A DNA stretch of 64,000 nucleotides from Glycomyces sp. TRM65418 (GCF_019710475.1 NZ_JAJFAX010000001.1:372001-436000), one strand, 5' to 3'. Shown: positions 25,001 through 33,899, numbered from the stretch's first letter. Numbers and translations are program-made. The notes: generated by a model from the sequence alone, not told the origin.

Positions 25001-26603
25001 CGACGCCCTCGGCACCGTGCTCCCGCCGGACGTCCCGGAGGCCTTCACCGAGCCCGCCGCCGACCCGCTCGGCGACCTCCTCTCCCGCTACGCCCGCACC
25101 CGCGGGCCGTTCACCACCGCCGAGGCCGCGGCCCGGTTCGGCCTCGGCGCCGCCGTGGCGGCGGACGGCCTGCAGCGGCTGGCCTCGGCGGGCCGCCTGG
25201 TGGAAGGCGAGTTCCGACCCGGCGGGCAGGGACTGGAGTGGTGCGACGCCCAGGTGCTGCGGCGATTGCGCCGCCGCTCCCTCGCCGCGCTCCGCGAAGC
25301 GCTCGAACCCGTCCCGCAGTCCGCATTGGCGTCGTTCCTGCCGCAGTGGCAGCACTTCGGCGAGCTGCGCGGCGTCGACGGCCTCGCCCGCGCCGTCGAG
25401 CAGCTGCAGGGCGTCCCCGTGCCCGCCTCCGCGCTGGAGCGGCTCATCCTGCCCGCCCGCGTCGCCGACTACCGCCCGGCGCTCCTGGACGAGCTCACCG
25501 CCTCCGGCGAAGTGCTGTGGGCCGGGGCGGGCGCGACCGCGGGCAGGGACGGCTGGGTCGCCCTCTACCCCGCCGAGACGGCCTCGCTGCTCCTGCCCGA
25601 GCCGCGACCGCTCGACCGCACCGACCTGCACGACGCGCTGCTCGACGCCTTGGCGGGCGGCTACGGGCTGTTCTTCCGCCAGCTCGCCGACCGCGTCCGC
25701 GCCGAAGGCCGCCCCGACGCCGACGACGGCGCCCTCGCCGGGGCCCTGTGGGACCTGGTCTGGGCCGGTCGCGTCACGGGCGACACGCCCGCGCCGCTGC
25801 GGGCGTTCCTCGGCTCGGGCCGCACGGCGGGCGCCTCGGCCCACCGCGCCGAGCGGCCCTCGCCCCGCGGCCGGTACGGCGTCCTGCCCGGCGTTCGGCG
25901 GGAGCTGCAGCGCGGGCCGGGCGCGTCGAGCCTGCCCGAGGTCGCCGGGCGCTGGTCGCTGCTTCCCGAGCCCGAGCCGGATCCCACGGTCAGGGTGCAC
26001 GCGCTCGCCCGCGCGCTGCTGGACCGGCACGGGGTCGTGACGCGCGGCGCGGTCGCCGCGGAGGACGTCGAGGGCGGTTTCGCGAAGGCGTACCGGGTGC
26101 TGTCGGTGTTCGAGGAGACCGGCCGGGCCCGCCGCGGCTACGTCGTCGAGGGGCTCGGCGCAGCGCAGTTCGCCATGGACGGCGCCGTGGACCGACTGCG
26201 CGCCACCGCGAGTCAGGGCGATGCGGCGGCCGGCGCGAGGGTGCTGGCAGCGGCCGATCCGGCCAACGCGTACGGGGCCGCCCTGCCGTGGCCCGAGCCG
26301 CCCGCCGGCGCGAGCCACCGGCCCGGCCGCAAGGCCGGTTCACTGGTGGTCCTGGTCGAGGGCGAACTGGTCCTCTACGTCGAACGCGGCGGGAAGACGC
26401 TGCTCGTCTGGCCCGGCCGGGCCGGTGACGCGGCGACCGCGGCGGCGTGCGCCGCCTTGGCGGCGGCGGTCCGCGCGGGCGGGGTGGAGTCGCTCCACGT
26501 CGAACAGGTCAACGGCGTCTGGGCCCCGACCTCGCCGCTGGCTCCGCTGCTCGAATCAGCCGGATTCCGGGCCACCCCCAGGGGTTTCCGCTTGCGCGCG
26601 TAG
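21977..26603 (+). pseudogene. lhr: Lhr-type superfamily 2 DNA helicase, frameshifted
   Basis: Full-length Lhr (about 1,540 codons) except for one frame change. Frame 2 gives helicase motifs 'APTGSGKTLAAF' (Walker A), 'VILDEVHAVAGTKRG' (DEVH) and 'GLSATV'. Similarity then continues in frame 3 with 'SIWPHVETRIVDLVERHRST', 'RTHHGSIAKEQR', 'SLELGIDMG' and 'QRVGRAGHQ' (motif VI), followed by the long Lhr C-terminal domains. The shift falls between about 22765 and 22812; a missing 2 nt near GACCGGCTCCATCTGG would restore the expected Arg-Pro-Ser-Ile-Trp. Lhr unwinds RNA:DNA hybrids and acts in DNA repair. The rest of the gene is intact, so the change is either very recent or a sequencing error. Start ATG 21977 or TTG 21998. 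Confidence 0.85.
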
Positions 26604-26682
26604 CGGATCGGCAGCGCGAAGTCGGCGGTGCCGGACGGCCGCGCAGACGGCCGCCGACGACTGGCCGCCCCATAATATGAAT

Positions 26683-26711
26683 TTGACAGTATATACATTC
26701 TAGAGTATGTT
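26683..26711 (+). promoter_or_regulatory. Consensus promoter with ArsR-type operator; predicted leaderless start
   Basis: TTGACA (26683-26688), a 17-nt spacer and TATGTT (26706-26711) form a near-consensus promoter. Transcription should begin about 7 nt further on, at the ATG at 26718, so the mRNA would be leaderless; no Shine-Dalgarno is visible. The spacer holds GTATATAC and the imperfect palindrome ACATTCTAGAGTATGT, a likely autoregulatory operator. Confidence 0.75.
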
Positions 26712-26717
26712 AGCTTC

Positions 26718-27041
26718 ATGCTGTCGATATTCGAGGTGCTGTCGCTGCCGGCTCGGCGGGAGATCATCGAGCGGCTCCGCGACGGCCCGAAATCGGTCGG
26801 CGAGCTCGCCGACGAACTCGGCGTCGGCCAACCGGTCATGTCGAAGCACCTGCGGGTGCTTCGCGACTCGGGATTCGTGACCGTCCGGGCGGACGCGCAG
26901 CGCCGCTGGTACGAGCTTCGTCCCGAGCCGCTGCGGGAGGTGGCCGAGTGGGTCGAGCCCTACCGATGGATGTGGGAGGGCCGGCTCGACCGGCTGGGCG
27001 AGCGACTCGACGCCATGCGAGACGAGGAGGAGAACCGATGA
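26718..27041 (+). CDS. ArsR-family transcriptional regulator
   Basis: 107 aa, almost only the winged helix. 'LSLPARREIIERLRDG', 'SVGELADELGVGQPVMSKHL' (recognition helix about residues 31-50) and 'RRWYELRPEPLREVAEWVEPYRWMWE' are typical of the ArsR subgroup paired with SRPBCC proteins. It has no metal-ligand Cys or His cluster. The stop overlaps the ATG of the SRPBCC gene (ATGA). Probably represses its own operon from the operator in the promoter spacer. Confidence 0.92.
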   Translation: MLSIFEVLSLPARREIIERLRDGPKSVGELADELGVGQPVMSKHLRVLRDSGFVTVRADAQRRWYELRPEPLREVAEWVEPYRWMWEGRLDRLGERLDAMRDEEENR

Positions 27042-27913
27042 ACGATCCCGAACTGCTCACCGACCGCGAGCGACCGGCCATAAGGGTGGAGCGCCGATAC
27101 GAGCATCCGATCGACCGGGTGTGGCGAGCCGTGACCGCCGCCGAGCACCTCGCGCAGTGGTTCCCCGCGGCGGCCGAAATCGATCTGCGGCCGGGCGGAC
27201 CGGTCCGCTTCGACGGGTTCGAGGACGATGCGGCCTCCGGGCGGGTGCTGGAGGTCGATCCGCCCCGGTACCTCTCGTTCACGTGGGGGGACGACCGCCT
27301 CGAGTTCGAGCTGCACGAGCGGGACGGGCGGACGGACTTCGTCCTGACCCACCACTTCGACGACCGGGCGGGAGCGGCGAGCTTCGCGACCGGCTGGGAG
27401 ACGTGCCTCGCCGGCCTGGGCGAGGTCCTCGCCGGGGCCGAACCCGGCGAGCCCGGCAGGAGCGTCGAGCGGCACGAGGAACTCGTGGCCCGCTTCCGAC
27501 TCGACCGGCCGGAGGTCACCCGCGGCGGTACGGGCTGGCACGTCAGGTTCGAACGGCAGCTCACGTGCCCGGCCGAAACGGCCTGGGACCTGTTCTTCGG
27601 CTCCGATCCGGCGGGCGGGGAGCGGCGGCGGGCGCCCGCGGTCGGCGAGGAGTTCCGCGCCCGCGAGACGCCCGAGGTCGTGCTCGGGACCGTCACCGAG
27701 GTCGACGCCCCGCGGACGTTCGCGTTCAAGGTGGCCGACGGCGAACCGGGAGACGCGGTGCGGCTGCGGCTCGGTGAGGGCACCGGCCACGGCGCGCGGC
27801 TCTTCCTCGAGGTGCGCGGCGGCGAAGAGGCGGAGCTCGATCGGGCCGTCGACCGATGGGGCGCCGGAGCGGTGGCCCACGTCGCCCGCGAAGCCGCCCG
27901 CCTCGCGGCCTGA
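27038..27913 (+). CDS. Two-domain SRPBCC (AHSA1) protein
   Basis: 291 aa with two tandem START-like folds. Domain 1 (about 16-150) begins 'VERRYEHPIDRVWRAVT' with 'LAQWFPAAAEIDLRPGGPV'. Domain 2 (about 165-290) begins 'HVRFERQLTCPAETAWDLFF' and ends in a long helix. The ligand is unknown. ATG at 27038 overlaps the ArsR stop by 4 bp. The module repeats the ArsR/SRPBCC association seen at 1-740, but with the conventional gene order and two domains instead of one. Confidence 0.88.
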   Translation: MNDPELLTDRERPAIRVERRYEHPIDRVWRAVTAAEHLAQWFPAAAEIDLRPGGPVRFDGFEDDAASGRVLEVDPPRYLSFTWGDDRLEFELHERDGRTDFVLTHHFDDRAGAASFATGWETCLAGLGEVLAGAEPGEPGRSVERHEELVARFRLDRPEVTRGGTGWHVRFERQLTCPAETAWDLFFGSDPAGGERRRAPAVGEEFRARETPEVVLGTVTEVDAPRTFAFKVADGEPGDAVRLRLGEGTGHGARLFLEVRGGEEAELDRAVDRWGAGAVAHVAREAARLAA

Positions 27914-28043
27914 GCGTCACTCGTTCCGCGCGATGCCGCCCGGCCGGCGAACCCCGGCGGTGCGGGCCGTCGCCGGCCTCCGGCTCGGCCTCTGCAAGGG
28001 CCTGGGAGTCCCGCCGCGCTGATCGTCGCCGCATGTCCGCACG

Positions 28044-28083
28044 ACGCTCAGGGGCCGTCGCATCGGCGACGGCCCCTGAGCGT
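28044..28083. terminator. Bidirectional terminator between the SRPBCC and MocA-type genes
   Basis: A perfect 17-bp stem (28044-28060 with 28067-28083) and a 6-nt loop lie between two convergent genes. Confidence 0.8.
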
Positions 28084-28103
28084 GGCAACGTTCCGAGTCG
28101 GAC

Positions 28104-29276
28104 TCAGACGGCCGTCCAGCGGCTCTCATCGGCGGCGCTCGCCTCGACCGCCGCCAGGACGCGCTGGACCCGCAGGGCGTCCGCGAACGACGGGGCCGGG
28201 CGCTCACGGTTCGCGATCGCCCCGACGAGGTCCACCACCTGATGGGTGAACGCGTGCTCGTAGCCGAGCCCGTGCCCCACCGGCCACCAGTTGCCCGTGT
28301 ACGGGTGCTCCGGTTCGGTGACCTGGATGCGGCGGAAACCGGCGTTCGGCTCGTCGGCCGCGTCGTAGAACCACAGCGCGTTCATGTCCTCGAAGTCGAA
28401 CGCGAGCGCGCCCTTCGAGCCGTTGAGCTCCAGTCGCATGGCGTTCTTCCGGCCCAGCGCGAACCGGGTCGCCTCGAAGACGCCGACCGCACCGCCCTCG
28501 AACCGGGCGGTGAACATCGCGGCGTCGTCCACCGTGACCGGGCCGCGGGGGCCGTCGACCCCGCCGTGGCCGCCCAGGCCGACGAACTCGCCGCCGACCG
28601 GTCGCTCCTTGACGAACGTCTCCATCAGCGCCGAGACGCCGGTGACGTTCGCGCCCGCGATCCACTGCGCGGCGTCGACGATGTGCGCGCCGATGTCGCC
28701 GAGGGACCCCGAACCGGACTTCGACTTGTCGAGCCGCCACGTCAGCGGCGCGTCCTCGTCGGTGAGCCAGTCTTGGAGGTACTGGGCGCGCACGTGGCGG
28801 ATCCGCCCGAGCGCGCCGGATTCGACCAGGCGCTTCGCGAGCGAGAGCGCCGGGGTGCGGCGGTAGCTGAAGCCGCACATGGCGAACGCGCCGCGGGCCT
28901 CGGCGGCCTCCGCGGCCGCGGTCATCCGCTCGGCCTCGGCCACCGAGTTCGCCAGCGGCTTCTCGCACAGCACGTGCTTGCCCGCTTCGAGCGCGGCGAT
29001 CGCGATCTCCGCGTGCAGGTCGCCCGGCACGCAGATGTCGATCAGGTCGATGTCGTCGCGCTCGACGAGCCGCCGCCAGTCGGTCTCGGTGGAGTCCCAG
29101 CCGAGCGTCGCCGCCGCGGCGGCGACGCGTTCGGGGTCGCGGCCGGCGACGGCGGTCATGCGGGGTGCGAGCGGCAGGTCGAAGAAGCGCGGCGCGGTCC
29201 GCCACGCGTGGGAGTGGGCCGCGCCCATGAAGGCGTAGCCGACCATGCCGACATTGAGGGTTCCGGATTCACTCAC
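28104..29276 (-). CDS. Gfo/Idh/MocA-family NAD(P)-dependent sugar oxidoreductase (I)
   Basis: 390 aa. N-terminal Rossmann domain with 'VGMVGYAFMGAAHSHAW' (G-x-G-x-x-x-A/G pattern) and the family motif 'AGKHVLCEKPLA' with the catalytic Lys. C-terminal alpha/beta domain with 'GSLGDIGAHIVDAAQWIAG', where D and H normally bind the substrate. It probably oxidises a sugar or polyol C-OH. GTG at 29276 is supported by AGAGGAG 8 nt upstream and overlaps the preceding gene by 8 bp. Last gene of the thuA-mocA-mocA cassette. Confidence 0.9.
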   Translation of the reverse strand: MSESGTLNVGMVGYAFMGAAHSHAWRTAPRFFDLPLAPRMTAVAGRDPERVAAAAATLGWDSTETDWRRLVERDDIDLIDICVPGDLHAEIAIAALEAGKHVLCEKPLANSVAEAERMTAAAEAAEARGAFAMCGFSYRRTPALSLAKRLVESGALGRIRHVRAQYLQDWLTDEDAPLTWRLDKSKSGSGSLGDIGAHIVDAAQWIAGANVTGVSALMETFVKERPVGGEFVGLGGHGGVDGPRGPVTVDDAAMFTARFEGGAVGVFEATRFALGRKNAMRLELNGSKGALAFDFEDMNALWFYDAADEPNAGFRRIQVTEPEHPYTGNWWPVGHGLGYEHAFTHQVVDLVGAIANRERPAPSFADALRVQRVLAAVEASAADESRWTAV

Positions 29277-30390
29277 TGCGATGGCTCCTCTGGCTCAGGA
29301 CTTCGCGGACCGAGGTCCAGGCTTTCATGGCCGCGAGGACGTCGGCGTTCCGCTCGGTCGCGATCGCGGCCTCATAGGAGCGGTCGAGCACGTCGTCGAT
29401 GACGACTCGCCGGCCCTGCGCGGCGCTCTGGGTCGCGGCCTCGACCATGGCGAGGCTCATGACGTTGGCGTGCACGCGCCCCATCGGTTCGGTCCCGCGG
29501 CGGACGGCGGCGACGAACTCGCGCAGCGAGCCCGCGATCTCCAGTCCGGGATCGTCGACCGCGGCGACGGCCTCCTCCGGGTCGGCGCGGGGTTCGCCCT
29601 CCCCGTCCCACAGGACGGTGCCGCGCTCGGCCGAGATCCGCCAGGAGCCGTTCCAGGAGGTCTCGAAGCCCGGGCTGCACCAGCTGCCGTTGAAGGTGAA
29701 CCGGGCGCCGCCCTCCATCGCGAAGACCGCGGTCGCGGCGGCGTCGCCGGCGTACCAGCTCCACGCCGGGTTGTACTCCTCGCAGGAGACCGAGACGGGG
29801 TCGGCGTCGAGGAGGAACCGGGCCATGTCGAACTGATGGATGGCCATGTCGAGCAGCAGCGGGCTCGCCATCTCGTCGCGGAAGCCGCCGAACCTGGGGG
29901 CCTTGAAGAAGTCGACGGCGACGATCCCGACGGCCCCGAGCCCGGCGAGCCGCCGCTTCGCCCGGTGGAGCGCGTGGTGGTAGCGGCGGGACTGACTGAC
30001 CATGAACAGCTGCCCGGTGAGCTCGGCCGCGGCGGCGAGCGAGAGCCCTTCGGCGACGCTGGCGGCGACCGGCTTCTCCCCTAGCACCGGGAAGCCCGCC
30101 AGGAGCGCGGCCGTGGTGACCGGGTGGTGGGCCTCGGGGACGGTGGCGTTGACGATGGCGTCCGCGCCCGCGCGGCGGGCGAGTTCGACGGCGTCCGAGC
30201 CGACGGCGAGGCCGGGGATGCCGGTCTCCTGCGCGGCCGATTCGGCCGCGGCGGCGAAGAGGTCGGCGATGCCGACGAGTTCGGTGTCGGGGTCGGCCTG
30301 GATGGCGCGGGCCCAGGCCCGTCCCATCCCGCCGGCGCCGACCACGATGAGGCGCAGCGGGCCTTCGGTTTCGACGGTGCGGAAGCTCAT
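29269..30390 (-). CDS. Gfo/Idh/MocA-family sugar oxidoreductase (II)
   Basis: 373 aa. '[19 protein letters not shown]' is the dinucleotide-binding loop, '[17 protein letters not shown]' contains the EKP catalytic motif, and '[19 protein letters not shown]' is the substrate-side D-x-x-x-H helix. It is divergent in sequence from the neighbouring MocA paralogue, so the two may carry out successive or opposite redox steps (for example formation and reduction of a 3-keto sugar, as proposed for ThuA/ThuB pathways). The ATG overlaps the thuA-like stop (ATGA). Confidence 0.9.
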   Translation of the reverse strand: MSFRTVETEGPLRLIVVGAGGMGRAWARAIQADPDTELVGIADLFAAAAESAAQETGIPGLAVGSDAVELARRAGADAIVNATVPEAHHPVTTAALLAGFPVLGEKPVAASVAEGLSLAAAAELTGQLFMVSQSRRYHHALHRAKRRLAGLGAVGIVAVDFFKAPRFGGFRDEMASPLLLDMAIHQFDMARFLLDADPVSVSCEEYNPAWSWYAGDAAATAVFAMEGGARFTFNGSWCSPGFETSWNGSWRISAERGTVLWDGEGEPRADPEEAVAAVDDPGLEIAGSLREFVAAVRRGTEPMGRVHANVMSLAMVEAATQSAAQGRRVVIDDVLDRSYEAAIATERNADVLAAMKAWTSVREVLSQRSHRSE

Positions 30391-31157
30391 CGCTCGAACG
30401 CTCCCCGGTAGCCCTGGCCGTTGAAGAAGTCGTCGGTGTCGTAGCGCAGCAGCGTGGGCGTCTCGCGCTCGCGGTCGGGCCGGGCCCATTCGATGCCGTT
30501 GGCGATCACGTGGTTCACGTCGGGGTGGTGGTAGACGGGGAAGTCCTGGTCGCCGGGGCTGAAGTAGAAGATCCGGCCGAATCCGCGGCGGTAGGTCATG
30601 CCGCTGCGGAAGACCTCGCCGCCGGTGAAGCCGCTGATGAAGATGAGCTCGTCCGGGGTGGGCACGTCGAAGTACTCGCCGTACATCTCCTGCTCGGGGA
30701 TGACGATCGGGTTCGGGATGCCGCGGGCGATCGGGTGCTGGGGGTTGACGGTCCACACCAGTTCGCGGTCGTGCTCGCTGCGCCAGCGCAGCGTGCAGGT
30801 GGTGCCCATGAGCTTGGTGAAGATCTTGGACCAGTGCCCGGAGTGGAGCACGACGAGGCCCATGCCGGCGAGGACGTGGCGGTGGACGCGTTCGACGACC
30901 TCGTCGGCGACCTCGTGGTGGGCCGCGTGGCCCCACCAGACGAGCACGTCGGTCTCGTCCAGCACGTCGGCGGTGAGGCCGTGCTCGGGTTCGTCGAGCG
31001 TGCGGGTGGTGATGCTGGCCCGCTCGCCGAGCCACTCCCCCGCGCCTTTCGCGATGGCGCCGTGCATCCCGTCCGGGTAGCGCTCGGCGACGGAGGGTTC
31101 GAGTTGTTCGTGCCGGTTCTCGCCCCACACGACGACTCGGATCGGCTGGTTGGTCAT
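30387..31157 (-). CDS. ThuA-domain protein (trehalose-utilisation type)
   Basis: 256 aa, a ThuA/GATase1-like fold. '[12 protein letters not shown]' at the start, '[23 protein letters not shown]', '[20 protein letters not shown]' and '[21 protein letters not shown]' are family blocks. The GATase catalytic Cys is absent, as in other ThuA proteins. In rhizobia, ThuA with the dehydrogenase ThuB takes part in keto-disaccharide catabolism; a similar role with the two MocA enzymes is inferred. AAGGAG lies 9 nt upstream of the ATG and a LacI-type operator at 31188-31203. Confidence 0.9.
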   Translation of the reverse strand: MTNQPIRVVVWGENRHEQLEPSVAERYPDGMHGAIAKGAGEWLGERASITTRTLDEPEHGLTADVLDETDVLVWWGHAAHHEVADEVVERVHRHVLAGMGLVVLHSGHWSKIFTKLMGTTCTLRWRSEHDRELVWTVNPQHPIARGIPNPIVIPEQEMYGEYFDVPTPDELIFISGFTGGEVFRSGMTYRRGFGRIFYFSPGDQDFPVYHHPDVNHVIANGIEWARPDRERETPTLLRYDTDDFFNGQGYRGAFER

Positions 31158-31187
31158 GTTGTCGGTCTCCTTGGTAGGTGTTCGCGA

Positions 31188-31203
31188 ATTGTGAGCTTAA
31201 AAT
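31188..31203 (-). promoter_or_regulatory. LacI-type operator of the thuA-mocA operon
   Basis: Minus-strand reading ATTTTAAGCTCACAAT, with arms ATTTTAAG/CTCACAAT matching at 6 of 8 positions. Its left half is identical to the site at 32347-32362. It lies between the lacI-type gene and thuA, 31 bp from the thuA start. Confidence 0.65.
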
Positions 31204-31236
31204 CCTGAGTGCCGGTGTCTTCGGAGGCGTTTCCGA

Positions 31237-32277
31237 TCATGGGGCGGGGTCGGTGCTGGAGCGGACGACGAGCGTCGGCGGCAGCAGGAGGTGCTCGGGT
31301 TCCTCGGGCCGGTCGATGACGAGGCGGACCAGTTCGGCGGCGATCCGCGTCGACGGCTGGCGGACCGAGGTGATGCCCACGGTCCCGAACGAGGTCAGCG
31401 GCGTGTCGTCGTAGCCGGTGACGGCCACGTCCCTGCCGGGGACGAGGTCGCGGCCCTGCATCGCGATGACGACGCCCGCGGCGAGGGGGTCGGCGACGCA
31501 GATGATCGCGGTCGGCGGCGTGACCGCCTCGAGGAGGCCGGCGGCGACGTGGACGCCGGTGGCCAGGTCGCGGCCGCAGTGGACGATCCGGTCGTCGGCC
31601 ACCGATCGGGTGAGCCCGCGGCGCAGGCAGGCGTCGCGATAGCCGATCTCGCGCTGGACCATGGTGACGCTGTCGGGGTCGGCGCCGACGAACGCCAGTT
31701 CGCGGTGCCCGCGGTCGGCGACGTGGTCGACGGCGGTCGCGATGCCGAGCGCGGCGTCGGCCTCGGCCCAGCTCCACGGACTCGCGAACGCCTCGCCGGT
31801 GCGCCCGTAGGCGGCGAACGGGAGGCCGCGCTTGCGGAGTTCGACCGGCCGGGGGTCCGCCGACTCCACGTTGGAGATGATGAAGCCCGCGGCGGACTGG
31901 CCGAAGTACAGGTTCTCGCAGGCGGTCATGAGCGCCTCGGTGCCCTGCTCGGTGACGAGGGCGAGGTTGCGGTCGGCCTCCTGGCAGGCGGCGGCGAGGT
32001 CGTGGAGGAACGCGTCCATGTACTCGTTGCCGACCGCGTCCCGGGCCGGGAGGACGTAGGCGATCTGCCGCGGCTGCGCGAGCCTGAGGCTGCGGGCGAC
32101 CAGGTTGTTGCGGTAGCGCAGTTCGCGCATCGCGGCGTGGACCTTCGCCTGGGTGGCCTCGGAGACGATGGCGGGCCGGTTGATGACGTTCGAGACGGTC
32201 ATGACCGAGACGCCCGCGAGGTCGGCGACGTCCGCCATGCTCGGCTTCCGCCGCGCGGCGGAGGACTTGCCGCTCAT
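31237..32277 (-). CDS. LacI/GalR-family transcriptional repressor
   Basis: 346 aa. The N-terminal HTH 'SMADVADLAGVSVMTVSNVI' plus hinge 'LRYRNNLVARSLR' (residues 13-67) bind DNA, and the remainder is a periplasmic-binding-protein-like sensor ('IAYVLPARDA', 'GHRELAFVGADPDS', 'AVTGYDDTPL'). It lies directly upstream of the thuA-mocA-mocA operon on the same strand, and both have a matching operator. It therefore most likely represses itself and that operon in response to a sugar. ATG at 32277. Confidence 0.92.
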   Translation of the reverse strand: MSGKSSAARRKPSMADVADLAGVSVMTVSNVINRPAIVSEATQAKVHAAMRELRYRNNLVARSLRLAQPRQIAYVLPARDAVGNEYMDAFLHDLAAACQEADRNLALVTEQGTEALMTACENLYFGQSAAGFIISNVESADPRPVELRKRGLPFAAYGRTGEAFASPWSWAEADAALGIATAVDHVADRGHRELAFVGADPDSVTMVQREIGYRDACLRRGLTRSVADDRIVHCGRDLATGVHVAAGLLEAVTPPTAIICVADPLAAGVVIAMQGRDLVPGRDVAVTGYDDTPLTSFGTVGITSVRQPSTRIAAELVRLVIDRPEEPEHLLLPPTLVVRSSTDPAP

Positions 32278-32346
32278 GCGCCGCCCTCCGTCCGGTGTCC
32301 TTCGGCCCGCGGCCCCGGAAGGGGTCCTGCTGACGCGCCGCTGGCG

Positions 32347-32362
32347 ATTTTAAGCATAAAGT
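32347..32362 (-). promoter_or_regulatory. LacI-type operator before the lacI-type gene
   Basis: ATTTTAAGCATAAAGT on the plus strand, 70 bp upstream of the repressor start. The core TTTAAGCATAAA is a 12-bp palindrome with one mismatched pair. It is probably the autoregulatory site, since it shares half-sites with 31188-31203 and 17244-17259. Confidence 0.65.
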
Positions 32363-32497
32363 CTCGCGGCGGGCAAACGCGGGGTCTCGTCGGATCCGGC
32401 GCGGACCGGGACGGCCGGGCTCCCGGTCCAGCGGAGAGGGCGGGAAAGGGCAGGGACGCCGGCAGGCGCGCGGCCGCATACCGGCAGGGACGTCAAA

Positions 32498-32527
32498 GGG
32501 CGGGCGGCCTCTGCAGGCCGCCCGCCC
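32498..32527 (-). terminator. Terminator of the 79-aa helical protein gene
   Basis: A 13-bp perfect stem (32498-32510 with 32515-32527) and a 4-nt loop. On the minus strand a short TTT tract follows the stem. It lies 26 bp past the stop. Confidence 0.75.
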
Positions 32528-32553
32528 CGGCACTCGTGGGGAACGACGCTCGG

Positions 32554-32793
32554 TCAGATGCCGTGGTCGTTCCTGAAGTCTTCGACGGTCCCCTGCGCCT
32601 GGTCGCCGGCGTCCTGCGCGGCGTCGCCCGCGCCTTGCGCCGCGTCTCCGGCCTGCTGCGAGAACTCGCCCGCCTGCTCTTCGAGCGGCACGTCCGTCGC
32701 GTCGCCGAGCATTTCGCCGGCCTGGCCCTTGGCCTCCTCGACGGCCCCGGTGACCAAGTCCTTCATCTCGTTGAACTTGTCCATCAAGCCCAT
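32554..32793 (-). CDS. Small amphipathic helical protein (CsbD/antitoxin-like)
   Basis: 79 aa, entirely helical and highly charged. 'MGLMDKFNEMKDLVTGAVEEAKGQAGEML' is followed by short alanine/glutamine/aspartate repeats ('QQAGDAAQGAGDAAQDAGDQ'). The organisation resembles CsbD-like stress proteins and the MT0933-type antitoxins of actinobacteria, but neither assignment is secure and no toxin gene is adjacent. GGGGGTGGA precedes the ATG. Monocistronic with its own terminator. Confidence 0.75.
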   Translation of the reverse strand: MGLMDKFNEMKDLVTGAVEEAKGQAGEMLGDATDVPLEEQAGEFSQQAGDAAQGAGDAAQDAGDQAQGTVEDFRNDHGI

Positions 32794-33074
32794 GTGTCCA
32801 CCCCCTGTTTCGCTTCGTCCTGTCCACTATAAGGGCCGGAACGGCGGAACGGTCGCGTCGCTTATGGTGCAATGTGCACGGTTCCCGCCCGAACCGTTCT
32901 TACTCGCCGGTAATACGGCCTTCGCGGACGCGTGCCGGAACCTGGCGGGCTCGCTCGGCGCCGGAGGGCGACCGAGGACGAGTCGGCCGCCGGGCGGGGC
33001 CTGGAGGGCGCCCCGACCCGCCCGAGGAGACCGAGACCCCCTGGCCGTCTGCGGCGGCGGTTACGGTGGAGGCC

Positions 33075-33878
33075 ATGCGCTTCCATGTGTCAGCGGCGTC
33101 CGCGCCGGGGGGCGGTGCGCCGAACGAGGACCACTTCCTCGTGTCGGACCGGTGGGCCCTGGTCCTCGACGGCATCACCCGCTACCCCGACGACGGCTGC
33201 GTCCACGACGTGCCCTGGTACGTCGCCCGGCTGGGGGCCGCGATCGCCTGGCAGCTCGCGGACCCCGGCGTTCCCTTGGGGACGGCGCTGGCGGAGGCGA
33301 TCACGGGCGTCAACCGCCGGCATGAGGGCGGCTGCGACCTGGCGAATCCGGTGTCGCCGGGCGCGACGGTCGGGATCGTGCGCGTGGCGGGCGGCGACCT
33401 CGAGTGGGCCCTGCTCGGCGACTGCTCCATCGCATGGCGCGATCGCGAAGGGGCGCATCAGGTCCGGTCCGACGAGCGGCTCGTCGGCCTCGTGGACCCG
33501 CCCGCCGCGGTCGACGTCGGCGGGATCCGGCGCTACGCCGTCGACTACATCGCGCGGGTGCGCAACCGCGAGGGCGGGTTCTGGGTCGCCTCGACCGATC
33601 CCGGGGCCGCCGCCATGGCGTACACGGGGTCGGTGGCCGCTGCGGAGGTCGGTGAGATGCTGCTGTGCACCGACGGGCTGACGCGGCTCACCGAGCGCTA
33701 CGGCCGCACGTGGCCCTTCCTCTTCGACCTCGCCGCCGCCGAAGGGGTCGAAGGGCTGATCCGACTCGTTCGCGAGCACGAGCAGGCCGGTCCTGCAATG
33801 GGAAAGCGCCACGACGACGCCACCGGCGTGCACCTCCGCTTCCCGGCGCCGCCCGCCGGCGAAGCGACTCTTTACTGA
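33075..33878 (+). CDS. PP2C-like serine/threonine phosphatase family protein
   Basis: 267 aa with a PPM fold. 'GAPNEDHFLVSDRWALVLDGIT' resembles the N-x-D and D-G metal-binding block, with His in place of a usual Ala or Cys. 'VSPGATVGIVRVAGG' is the beta-strand after the G-A-T motif, 'EMLLCTDGLTRL' gives the second DG, and 'KRHDDATGVHLRF' the final D-D metal pair. All the acidic metal ligands appear present, so it is likely active. The ATG at 33075 is preferred to longer in-frame starts because GGTGGAGG precedes it and homology begins here. Confidence 0.82.
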   Translation: MRFHVSAASAPGGGAPNEDHFLVSDRWALVLDGITRYPDDGCVHDVPWYVARLGAAIAWQLADPGVPLGTALAEAITGVNRRHEGGCDLANPVSPGATVGIVRVAGGDLEWALLGDCSIAWRDREGAHQVRSDERLVGLVDPPAAVDVGGIRRYAVDYIARVRNREGGFWVASTDPGAAAMAYTGSVAAAEVGEMLLCTDGLTRLTERYGRTWPFLFDLAAAEGVEGLIRLVREHEQAGPAMGKRHDDATGVHLRFPAPPAGEATLY

Positions 33879-33899
33879 CAATGATTGTCGCTATAGAAT
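33871..33899 (+). promoter_or_regulatory. Promoter with a Zur/Fur-like palindrome in the spacer
   Basis: TTTACT (33871-33876), 17 nt and TAGAAT (33894-33899) can serve as -35/-10. Within the spacer lies TGACAATGATTGTCG (33876-33890), whose core GACAAT-G-ATTGTC is a perfect palindrome. It closely resembles actinobacterial Zur boxes of the TGAAAATGATTTTCA type. The preceding PP2C stop codon is part of the site. Confidence 0.6.

Noticed and set aside
28242-29402. 386-codon plus-strand frame over the MocA-type gene
   Set aside because: The minus-strand dehydrogenase has complete motifs and a ribosome site; the plus frame is Arg/Val/Glu-rich low-complexity sequence.
32554-32793. Toxin-antitoxin module at the small helical protein
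   Set aside because: The 79-aa protein is antitoxin-like in composition only; no toxin gene is adjacent and it has its own terminator.
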